In this document: one piece after another, positions 27,794 to 37,600 of the stretch
Layout of the letters: each line of letters starts with the position of its first letter
Position numbering within the stretch: position 1 is the first letter of the stretch
Assembly (NCBI GenBank): GCA_017399185.1
Contig: JAFQEA010000016.1
Location: forward strand, 271,264-335,263
DNA: 64,000 nt
Reading direction: 5' to 3'
Source of the DNA: Clostridia bacterium
GTDB taxonomy: Bacteria; Bacillota; Clostridia; Christensenellales; Borkfalkiaceae
Translations under genes and position numbers: made by a program
The notes under the pieces: model-generated
What the model saw: only the letters and a program-made list of their open reading frames with translations
Database searches by the model: none
What the model was told of the DNA's origin: nothing

Positions 27794-30151
27794 ATGAAAA
27801 AACTATCATCTATCATGAAAAAATTGATGACCGTGATGTTGGTTTTCGTTCTTGCAGTAAGCGTTGTTGCTTGTAGGGACAAAAACAACGATAATTCAGG
27901 TTCAGGCGGTTCATCAGGTAGCTCAACACCCGATAGTGTACCACCTGCAGTGTCAATTACGCTCACAAGCGACAAGGACACCATTAAGGTTGGCGAAGAA
28001 GTAAGCTTTACGGTTGTTGTTTCTAACAGCGAAAACACAGCTTACGAATGGTCAGTTTCTGATAACGGCAAGGAAATCGTTCAAATTGCCGATAACGTTT
28101 TATCCGTAAAGGAAGGCGCTACCATTAAATTTGATACGGCCGTAACCGTAACTGCAACTGCAAAAGCAGACAGAAACGCTACCGCTTCAAAAACTATCAC
28201 CATTATCGCACCTGTCGTTGAAGGCAGAGTAGGCGATTTAACTTCTGAAATGATTCAGGCAATCGGTAATTCATCAATTACCGTTACAGGTACTTTAACC
28301 GATATTTATTTCGACAACTATCAATCATACTTAAACTCTGAAACCGTTTACGATATGTTCGTTGAAATGGAAGACGGCAAGTGGAAGGGTGCTTGGAAGG
28401 TTCAAAGCGACGATTCTTACATTACAGACAGCTACCGTAAGGGCGCAAAGGACGGCGTTAAGGACTACAACGGCAACATCGGCCACCAAATGGAAAAGAT
28501 TTATATCAACAAGAACAACCAGGTTGCTGTTTCTGTAGTTAAGGACTATATGTCATATCCTGCAATCTGGGAATCACAACACCTTTGGAACCACCTTGCA
28601 AATCTTAACGTAAACGAATTCGTTCACGATACAGAAAGCGGTCTTTATACCTATAAGGTAAACGATAAGGATGAAGCAAGCTTGTATCTTATGACCTATC
28701 TTTCATACTCACTCACACCGTTGCTTACTGACACTTTAGTTGAAATTGCTTTCGCTGTTGATACAGAAGCAGGCGTAATTACGTCATTAATCGGCAGAAC
28801 TGAAAGAATTTATTACGGTCTTGACGAGCAAACAGGCGAATTTGACGCTTACTACGATACTATTATTGAGTTAGAATTCTCAAACATTGGTACAACCACA
28901 GTTTCTGACCCAACGCCATACGCAGCACCTGAAAACGCTGATAAGCTTCAAGCTGCGTTAACCGAAATGAACACGGCTAAAAACTACACCTTCAATATTG
29001 AAGATAAATCAATCTCTGCACCGTCAGGCGACGGCAGCGATTACGAGCTTTACGGCGTAAACGTTGGCACGACTGCAACAGGCAAGGTTGGTACTATCGG
29101 TTCAGTTACCGAAGACAAGATTTTAATCCACGAAACAGGTAGATATTCTTACTCAACAGACGATAAGCTATATTATCACAGCTACCGCGGTTACGTACAA
29201 AATAACGACGGCACGTACGATTATTTTGAAAATAACGGCAGCATTTTAACGGGTAAGAGAAAATACACGGGCAATATTCTTGATGCAATGCCAACCTTTG
29301 ATTTCTCTGTAAACGTATTCAAATACGCCGGCACAGAAACGATTGCTGTTGGTACAGGATATCTCCCGGTACATAAGTTCGTTCTCCGTGAAAACTCTAT
29401 CACAAGAGAAGTCGGTATGGAACTTTGCATCGACGGTAAAGACGCACAAGCTTTAGCAAACGCCAAGCTCACGGTTTGGGTATTGGTTGACGGCAACGGC
29501 AACAGCCACCTTTACAAAGCGTCAGTTCCTTACGATTTAGTAAGCGGTACTTACACCGGCACGTATGAAATTTCTTACGGCAAGCTTGGTACAACCACGA
29601 TTGACGATGCAGTATTTGCAGATTACGTTCCAAGAACAATCCCAATGACTTGGGCAGATACAATCACAAAATACTACCAAATCAACTTTGAAGGTCACTC
29701 TTTTGAAGAAAACACACAAACCGTTTTAGAAGCTTGCTACGGCAGCGCTGCAGACAGTCTTCCATCACCGGCAGTATTCTTTGAAGCCTTTGGCGACAGC
29801 ATGAACGGTCCTTTCTACGATTGGAAGGAAACAACAAGAACCGATGCTGACGGCAATCCAATCAAGATGGGTTGGGTTAGTATTAACCTTACGGTTGAGC
29901 AATCACTCCTTGACGAAAACGACAGGATTATTGACTTTGATGCTTTAGTTGCACACATGGACAGCGTATTTGCTAAATACGGCTTTGCAAGAAGCGTTGC
30001 TAACACTGACATTACAGGCGGCGAAAGCGGCAGAGCAAGCAAATGGATTACTTACACCAACGATGAAATCATGGTTGTTATTGAAAACATAGGTACTAAA
30101 TTCTTATACATTGATTTCTACAAATTAGGCGACTGGTCTTTAAACAGATAA
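27794..30151 (+). CDS. Ig-like lipoprotein, paralogue B
   Basis: 785-residue lipoprotein, lipobox VVAC with Cys27, followed by a Ser/Gly linker (GSGGSSGSS). An Ig-like domain occupies about 55-140 (ITLTSDKDTIKVGEEVSFTV). The long C-terminal part is homologous to paralogue A (LTSEMIQAIG; AMPTFDF near 500; FFEAFGDSMNGPFYDW near 660) but diverged, with its own insertions. Unlike paralogue A it lacks the fibronectin-like segment. AAGAGG ribosome-binding site. Probably a surface receptor or binding protein; the ligand is unknown. Confidence 0.8.
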   Translation: MKKLSSIMKKLMTVMLVFVLAVSVVACRDKNNDNSGSGGSSGSSTPDSVPPAVSITLTSDKDTIKVGEEVSFTVVVSNSENTAYEWSVSDNGKEIVQIADNVLSVKEGATIKFDTAVTVTATAKADRNATASKTITIIAPVVEGRVGDLTSEMIQAIGNSSITVTGTLTDIYFDNYQSYLNSETVYDMFVEMEDGKWKGAWKVQSDDSYITDSYRKGAKDGVKDYNGNIGHQMEKIYINKNNQVAVSVVKDYMSYPAIWESQHLWNHLANLNVNEFVHDTESGLYTYKVNDKDEASLYLMTYLSYSLTPLLTDTLVEIAFAVDTEAGVITSLIGRTERIYYGLDEQTGEFDAYYDTIIELEFSNIGTTTVSDPTPYAAPENADKLQAALTEMNTAKNYTFNIEDKSISAPSGDGSDYELYGVNVGTTATGKVGTIGSVTEDKILIHETGRYSYSTDDKLYYHSYRGYVQNNDGTYDYFENNGSILTGKRKYTGNILDAMPTFDFSVNVFKYAGTETIAVGTGYLPVHKFVLRENSITREVGMELCIDGKDAQALANAKLTVWVLVDGNGNSHLYKASVPYDLVSGTYTGTYEISYGKLGTTTIDDAVFADYVPRTIPMTWADTITKYYQINFEGHSFEENTQTVLEACYGSAADSLPSPAVFFEAFGDSMNGPFYDWKETTRTDADGNPIKMGWVSINLTVEQSLLDENDRIIDFDALVAHMDSVFAKYGFARSVANTDITGGESGRASKWITYTNDEIMVVIENIGTKFLYIDFYKLGDWSLNR

Positions 30152-30179
30152 CTAAAAATTTACAGGACGGGTAATCAAT

Positions 30180-33100
30180 ATGAAAAATTTTATTAAAGCA
30201 CTATTGTTAGCGGTAATGTTGATTACTTTTGCCCTTTCGGCATGTACGCAAAGGGATAATACCGGCGGGGGAGATTCAAATCCCCCTGCCAGTACTCCTG
30301 CAGCTCCTACCGAAACCGTTGTTGTTAACGCAACCGATGATTCAGTAGAAGTTGAAGATATTTATCTTAACGAGCACGATTTTACCGTTTATTTTGAAAT
30401 TACAGTTGACGGTAGCAACGTTTCGGTTGAGAAAGAATATCTTGACCTTTCCGCTTTGAAGCAGGAAGCAGGGACTTACACGGTTTCTTGCGCGTATAAA
30501 GGCGAAAGCGCAAGTATACAAGTAACGGTCTTACATAATGATTATTTACTTTCACTTTCACAAGAAGAGATAACAGTTAATAAGGCGAACGCGCTTGAAT
30601 ATGATTATTTAGCGCTGTTTACCGCTCACATAAACGGCGTCAGGGTGGAAATCACACCTGATATGATTGATTCCAACGTATCTGCAACACCGGGCACTTA
30701 TACCTTTAGCGTAACCCTTGTCAACCAAACAAAAACGCTTACCGTTAACGTTGCAAATACACACGACGTAATCGTTGCAAAAACCTATAAGGTTTGCAAA
30801 ATAGCGATTACCGAAATTGATAATTTTGATTACACCACTTTGTTTTCCTTGTACGTAGATGGCAAAGCAGTTAAGGTCACCCCGGATATGATAGACTATT
30901 CGGCGTTAAGCGGCGTAGCCGTTGGGGACGAGCGCGAAGTTAAATTCAGCTATTCTTTAGACGAAACTTCTGCTAAAGCAACTGCAAAAGTAGAAGTCGT
31001 TGCACAAAGCCAGCTGGTAATTAATGCAAAAAACGTTCAAACCTATCCAAACAGCGGTGCGATAGACTTAACCACGCTATTTACCATAAGCAAGGGCAGT
31101 GAAACAATACCCGTTACTACCGATATGATTTCGGGCAGTATCGACTATTCAAAGGCAGGCGACAACCCAATAACGCTTAATTACGGCGGTCAGCAAGCAG
31201 TTGCTAACGTTGAAGTCGTTATCGGTGTCGTTATAAGCTACACAAATTCCGATACCGTCGTTGTTTTAAAGGGTACAAATCAACAGTCTTACCCATTTGA
31301 AAAAGACTTCACGGTTATCATAAACGGCATTCGTTTTACAGTTATAGCAAGCTATATAGACACCACGGCAGTTGATTTTTCTACCGCAGGCACGTATACG
31401 GCAAAGCTTACCATACCGTATAACGAATCATCACTTTCACTATCGGGCGCAAGGTTTGATTACTACGAAAAAGAAATAACCTACGTCGTTGTGGAAAATG
31501 AATATGAGCTTAACTTAAAGCAGGAAAGGGTAACCCTTGATAAGGGGACGACTTCATATAATCCGTTCAGGAATATAAACCTTACCATAAACGGATTAAT
31601 GCAGGCATTAACTGATAATCCTGCGTACGTTGATAAGATTTCATGCTACGCAAAAGTCGTATCAGCACCTATTGATTTTACTTCAGTCGGCGTTCAGCAC
31701 GTGGCTGTTGAAGTTTACGTTAACGGCCCGGATAACGACCCTGTTACGGTTGAATTTGAAGTTATTATCGAGTCTGACGTAAAGGTCACGGCAACAAACA
31801 AGGTTGTCTTTACCCAAACAACCGTTATGCCGACCGAGCTTTTCACCATAACGAATGCAGGTCAGGGCGTTGAAGTTACCTTTGATATGATTACGGGTAA
31901 GGTTGACACCTTTAACCCGGGCGTTTATACGGTTACGCTCGACTATATGGGCATTGTTGAAAGTGCAACGGTTGTTGTATTAAGTAAGGAAATGCAGGGG
32001 ACGTATAAGACAAATCTGTTCACTATCCCCGATATGTATTCTGATGAAGAAACTCCGTCAAGAACCCACGTTGGCTCAATGCAAATAAGCGCGACGGGTG
32101 AAATCACCATTAAGGGCGTAAAGGCAGAAGTAATCGACGCTATTGACGAGCATACAATCATTTTCAGGTACAAATCGAATATCCACACGCTGTACTACGA
32201 TAACGGAATTATCGTTATCGAGCCCGACAACTCTATTAAGCTACATTATTACGAAGATAAACGCCCATATATCTACTTTAACGAAGCTATATGGACAATT
32301 TCAAGAAAGTTTGTAATAAACAGCGGTGACCTTTACGTTCACGAAAGCACTTATGCTTGCTATTCGTTAGACGTATTCGTTATTGAAAACAAAAAGACCA
32401 AGGAAAAAATCACTTACGCATTAAAAACCCACCTTGCTTCTAAATTGGGTAACGACACCGTTTACGAGCTGACTTGGGGCGAAGGCGAGTTTTCCGAAGG
32501 CTTTGTTGGTAACACGGGTGAAACGGCTACCTTCACAATGAACGGTCTTTCATATAACTTTACGTTAAGCGATCAGGGCACGGGCAAGGTTTTAAAGAAC
32601 GAAGAAGCTCAAAAGCTTTACGCAGGTATGACCTTTAAAGGCACTATCAACGGTCAAAGCGCAACGCTGTATGCAGACCAATACCAGGCGTTTACCTTAA
32701 AAATCGGTACAAGCATAATTTTCAAGGCTTCTTCATTTGAAATTTCTTCAATGAACAACGGCGGCGTTGATTATGCAAAGCAGGAAATATTACTTTACTA
32801 CGTTGATACGCGTGACGATACCTTTTATTCCTACAAATTCAGGGTTGACCCTGTAGCAAAAACCTTTGAATATATCGCACACGATAGCTTGCTTGGTTAT
32901 TATGAAGCAGAAAATGCGTACATTATGTTCGACGGCTACGGCACAGGCTTTATCAACTTTAATAACAAAAGCTACGCGCAAACCGACTTTAGCTATCAAA
33001 AGCTTGACAATATAGTTACTATCACCTACAAAAACACTATTTCTACCTTTGAATACGGCAAGAACGCACAATTTTCCATTGATAAATTCGGTAACGTTTT

Positions 33101-34511
33101 AACCGTTCACAACGGGCTTGGGCTTACGGCGGGCGATAAATTCGTTAACAGATATATTCAATCGGGTATTATTGTTAACGTCAATATCGAAACCATCGGC
33201 AGGGAAAGCAACACCGTTGCCAAGGCAGAGCTTTATAGGGCGATAGAAATTATAACTAAAGACGGCGCTTTAACAGATGACCAAAAGGCTTCCTATATTG
33301 ATACCAAAAAGGTTTACTTTGGCGGCGAAGGCTTTTATCAGCTTATCGTAAATGCAGAATTTTACGGCGAAAAGGTAACCGAATATTACGCAATACAGGT
33401 TCTTAATAAGGTGATTGAAGGTCATCCGCTTGTTGCAACATACGGCGCAGGCGTGATTTACAGCCAAAACGCTTTAATTATCGATGCTTACGGCAGACTA
33501 ACCATTGCAAACGGCGTAGACACCTTTGTCGGCGCGATAAAAATTGCACAAGACAACACCTTTAGTGCAGAGCTTTACGGCAAGGGCGGCACGGCGTCGG
33601 TTGTGGGTGAGCTTATCGAAGGCGGCCTTGTTAAAATAAGGGCGACGGGTGCGTTAAGCTATACCGATTATTACACGACGGGCTCAACCTACGTTGTTGG
33701 CAGGGCAACCACCGTTTTAAGAATTTTCAACCTTAAAAACACAACGGTTTATATTCTTGCACAGGCAGAAACTTCAGCAAGCGGCGAAATCGCACAGATT
33801 GACGTTTTAAGCGGACAAAGCGCAACGAGCGTTGGCTCTATACTCAAGATAACCACCGCTAAAACAGAAGTCTTTGTCAAGGTTGTTGAAATCGGCAATA
33901 CTAAAACAGGTCTTACCTTTGCTGACGGACACCGCGGCGTATTCACAGGCGCAGGCGAGCGTTTAGAGCTTGACGGCTTTGGTCGCGCGGTTTACGGCAC
34001 GACGGCAGGTAGCTACGTTGTAAACGGAAGCAATAAGGTTACCGTTTATATAAACAACGCACCTACCGTATATCAGGTAAACGTTGAAAACGGCACTTAT
34101 ACCAAGATAGACGTTGCTTTTGACGCAAGCTTGGTTGCAGGGCGCGCTTTCACGGCAGATTTATACTTCTTCTGTGGCGATTATATGTACGTTGCAACCA
34201 CCACCTTTGAATTTACTTCAAACGGCAAGGTGATAGTAACGTCAGTATCGTCAGAGCACGACAGCGGCAGCGAAGCGTGCCAGACAGACAAGTATTCACC
34301 TGTATTCTGCCAGACAAGCGGCACGCAAGGCACGTTTAGCGTAAACGGAAGCAGGGTAACCGTTTCCGTGAACGGATATACCTTCGTGTTCAATATTTCT
34401 AACGTTATTGCCGTTAACGAGCTCGTTTGCGAAAATAACGGCGGATTAACTTCTGAAGACCACGGATATTTTACCGTTGGGGATAAGTTTATTTACGTGA
34501 TTGAAGGTTAA
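30180..34511 (+). CDS. Large lipoprotein with serial Ig-like repeats
   Basis: 1443 residues, lipobox LSAC with Cys22. Residues about 40-620 are a series of roughly 75-95-residue beta domains with a shared layout: a charged strand, then 'TPDMID' or 'TxDMI', then an 'AGTYTVxxxYxG' closing strand. These resemble bacterial Ig-like domains of surface proteins. The rest (about 625-1443) contains several lipocalin-like beta units starting with G-T-Y/F motifs (MQGTYKTNLF; LLGYYEAENAYIMFDGYG; HRGVFTGAGERLELDGFGRA). No catalytic motif is visible. Last gene of the probable operon that starts at opp or the protease gene. Confidence 0.8.
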   Translation: MKNFIKALLLAVMLITFALSACTQRDNTGGGDSNPPASTPAAPTETVVVNATDDSVEVEDIYLNEHDFTVYFEITVDGSNVSVEKEYLDLSALKQEAGTYTVSCAYKGESASIQVTVLHNDYLLSLSQEEITVNKANALEYDYLALFTAHINGVRVEITPDMIDSNVSATPGTYTFSVTLVNQTKTLTVNVANTHDVIVAKTYKVCKIAITEIDNFDYTTLFSLYVDGKAVKVTPDMIDYSALSGVAVGDEREVKFSYSLDETSAKATAKVEVVAQSQLVINAKNVQTYPNSGAIDLTTLFTISKGSETIPVTTDMISGSIDYSKAGDNPITLNYGGQQAVANVEVVIGVVISYTNSDTVVVLKGTNQQSYPFEKDFTVIINGIRFTVIASYIDTTAVDFSTAGTYTAKLTIPYNESSLSLSGARFDYYEKEITYVVVENEYELNLKQERVTLDKGTTSYNPFRNINLTINGLMQALTDNPAYVDKISCYAKVVSAPIDFTSVGVQHVAVEVYVNGPDNDPVTVEFEVIIESDVKVTATNKVVFTQTTVMPTELFTITNAGQGVEVTFDMITGKVDTFNPGVYTVTLDYMGIVESATVVVLSKEMQGTYKTNLFTIPDMYSDEETPSRTHVGSMQISATGEITIKGVKAEVIDAIDEHTIIFRYKSNIHTLYYDNGIIVIEPDNSIKLHYYEDKRPYIYFNEAIWTISRKFVINSGDLYVHESTYACYSLDVFVIENKKTKEKITYALKTHLASKLGNDTVYELTWGEGEFSEGFVGNTGETATFTMNGLSYNFTLSDQGTGKVLKNEEAQKLYAGMTFKGTINGQSATLYADQYQAFTLKIGTSIIFKASSFEISSMNNGGVDYAKQEILLYYVDTRDDTFYSYKFRVDPVAKTFEYIAHDSLLGYYEAENAYIMFDGYGTGFINFNNKSYAQTDFSYQKLDNIVTITYKNTISTFEYGKNAQFSIDKFGNVLTVHNGLGLTAGDKFVNRYIQSGIIVNVNIETIGRESNTVAKAELYRAIEIITKDGALTDDQKASYIDTKKVYFGGEGFYQLIVNAEFYGEKVTEYYAIQVLNKVIEGHPLVATYGAGVIYSQNALIIDAYGRLTIANGVDTFVGAIKIAQDNTFSAELYGKGGTASVVGELIEGGLVKIRATGALSYTDYYTTGSTYVVGRATTVLRIFNLKNTTVYILAQAETSASGEIAQIDVLSGQSATSVGSILKITTAKTEVFVKVVEIGNTKTGLTFADGHRGVFTGAGERLELDGFGRAVYGTTAGSYVVNGSNKVTVYINNAPTVYQVNVENGTYTKIDVAFDASLVAGRAFTADLYFFCGDYMYVATTTFEFTSNGKVIVTSVSSEHDSGSEACQTDKYSPVFCQTSGTQGTFSVNGSRVTVSVNGYTFVFNISNVIAVNELVCENNGGLTSEDHGYFTVGDKFIYVIEG

Positions 34512-34526
34512 TTGTAAAGCAACGTA

Positions 34527-34562
34527 AAAGGTTAGGGCAGAACCATTAACTGCCCGACCTTT
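34527..34562 (+). terminator. Possible terminator after the lipoprotein operon
   Basis: AAAGGTTAGGGCAG pairs with CTGCCCGACCTTT (one bulge). No downstream T-run, so its efficiency is doubtful. Confidence 0.45.
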
Positions 34563-34627
34563 GCGAAAATATAAATTGTCACAAATTGCAAAACTTTTTA
34601 CAAAATTTTTTAAAGGAAGGTAAAATT

Positions 34628-37600
34628 ATGAAAAGAAGCAAAATCTTGTTAGTCGTAATTGCTATCATGCTTCTTTCTACGCTTTTCGCTTGTTCGCGTC
34701 CACACGCTTATGGGGAATGGTCTATCGAAGTTGAACCAACTCTCTATACGACGGGTGTTTACGTTCAAGTCTGTGAAGGCTGCGGAAAGAGAAATGAAGA
34801 AGAAATTCCGGCGCTTAGCGACACAAGTGTTTGGACTGTTACTACCGTTCCGTCAACACATACGGTTAACGGTAAAACAACCTACACTTCAACCTACGGG
34901 ACAATTGAAGTAACGCTTGAATTAGTTCCACACGATTTTGGCGAATGGTTTATCGACGTTGAGCCTACTCTTGACACGGCAGGCGTTTACGCACAAACCT
35001 GCAGCGGCTGTGACGTAAGAAACGAGCAAGCAATCCCTGCACTCAGCGATACAAGTGTTTGGGCTGTTGAAACCGTTCCATCAACGCATACCGTTAAAGG
35101 TACGTCAACCTATACGTCAACATACGGCACGGTTGTAATCACACTTGATTTAGTTCCACACGTTTACGGCGAATACACGTTAACCGTAATCCCAACCTTA
35201 ACTGAAGCAGGCGTTGCAACACGTACTTGCGAATGTGAAGACGTTGAAGAAACAGTTGTTCCTGCACTTAGCGACACTTCTGTTTGGGCTGTTACTACAG
35301 TTCCTTCAACACATACCGTTAAAGGTAAATCAACCTATACGTCAATTTACGGCACGGTTGAAATCACACTTGATTTAGTTCCACACGTTTACGGCGAATA
35401 CACGTTAACCGTAATCCCAACCTTAACCGAAGCAGGCGTTGCAACACGTACTTGCGAATGTGAAGACGTTGAAGAAACAGTTGTTCCTGCACTTAACGAT
35501 ACTTCTGTTTGGACTCTTGAACATACCGCTTTACCGACTTATGATAAAGACGGTAAGGATACTTACACTTCAGTTTACGGCGTTGTTGAAGTAGTTATTG
35601 ATAGTTTAGTTGCTCCATTTGACGGCAAGACCTATCACCCAGTTAACTTTGACGCTAACGTTGACGATCAATGGAAGAACGGCGTTGTTTATGCTGACAA
35701 TGTTTGGTCTGCAGCAAGCGTTACTTTAGACCAATACGGCTATGGCGCTGGCACGGCTTATCCTTTCCGTGGCGCGTTCAAGTTCATTCTCGTTAATGCC
35801 GTAACAGGTGAAATCCGCATTGAATCTTATGCACAAAAGACCGAAGAAGTTTTCGTACAAGACCCTGAATCTTGGGATCCAGAAGAAGGTACTTGGGAAA
35901 CTATTTACGTTGTTGACGATGAAGGCAACCCAGTTTACGATTGGACTACTCCAACTGCAAGCTACACGGCTTGGATGGATATGTCAACTGGCTTGATTAT
36001 TGCTCCAAGAAACGACGCATTTATCGACGTTAACCTTTATACTTGCTATGAAGCAGGTCTTGTTAACGCAACGGCTGTAGCTTCTGCTTGGGACGGCGCA
36101 ATCGCTATCCAATACACCTATGAAGGCACTACACACAATATCTTCGTTTACGATGATAGAGCATACTTTGGCGTTTCTTTCGTTGATTTAAGTGGTACTG
36201 CTATTTCTGCTGATCAATGCTATAACACAAGAAACGTTCACGTTTTAGCAAATGACGGTTCTTTAATTGCAGGCTTTACATATGACGCAACCGAAGGCAA
36301 GCTTGTTGCTTCTGACGGTGCTGAAGGCGTCTTTGCAAACGGCACAGACAGCCTTTACTTAAGCGGTAACGGCGTTGCTGAATTAAACGGTAACGTTGGT
36401 ACTTACGTTATTAACCAATCAAATATCGGTGTTTACGTAAACGGCGAATATCTTGAAGTAACTGTTGACGGCACTAACTATACTGCTGTTAAACCAATGG
36501 TAACTATTACCTTTGACGGCGGCGAATACGCAACTATTGCTGCTATCGAAGTTAACAAAAACATTGCTGTTACACTCCCTGCACCTGAAACCGAACAATA
36601 TACCTTCAAGGGCTGGTCAGTAAACGGCGAAGTTGTTGAACAAAATTACGTTCCGACTGAAAGCGTAACATTAGTTGCCGTATGGAAGGCAAAGGTTGTT
36701 ATTACTATAAACGGCGCTTTGGAAGGCGATGCTGCAATCCTTTACCTTGGCGAAGGCGACGTTATCGGTGATTACTTACCTGAATACGGTATTGAAGTTG
36801 AAGCCGGTAAGATCTTCCGCGGCTGGTATTTAGACGATACGTTTGAAACAGAGCTTCCTGAAGAAGCTATTTTATCTGAAGAAGACGTTGCAGTTACAAT
36901 CTACGCTAAATGGGAAGATTTACCTGCATACTACGGCACTTACTACGGTACTGAACTTTACAACGCAGGCTACGGCAACTATGGTGGTAAGACGCTCACT
37001 ATTGATGAAAACGGCAATATTACAGGCTTAAGAGAGGGTACTGTTGTTGATTATGATCCAGAAACTCAAGTAGTAACTTGGAAACCAAGCACTTCATCAA
37101 CAACTTACAAAATGTACTTCAATGCAGAATTAGGCGTAATGGTGGTTGCTTACAGCAGTACTGGTAGCACTATTGATAACGACTTCTACTTCATGTCAAG
37201 AAGCAACCCAACCACAGGTAAGGTTAACGCTTACTACGGCGTTAAAGCACCTAAAACACCTGGTAGTTCAACAAGGGGCTGGTACGCTCACTTTATTAAT
37301 GCTGAAACAGACCTTGGCACAAGGGAAATCTTCATTTACAATAACCGTATTTACACAGAATTCACTGCGGTTGACGGTTCAGGTAACCCTGTAACTGCTG
37401 CAAACGTTAAGAACAGCAAGGTTGTAGTAGTTAAAGAAGCTCAAGGTAACGTTATCGTTTCAGTTGCATCACAAGGCACAAGCTTCGCAAATAATAGTAA
37501 CACCGTTGATTTAGACGCATACTTTGGTACTTATACAAACGGCGCTGAAACCGTTATTTTAGACGGTGTTGGCGGCATTGTTTACGGCGACAAGACAGGT

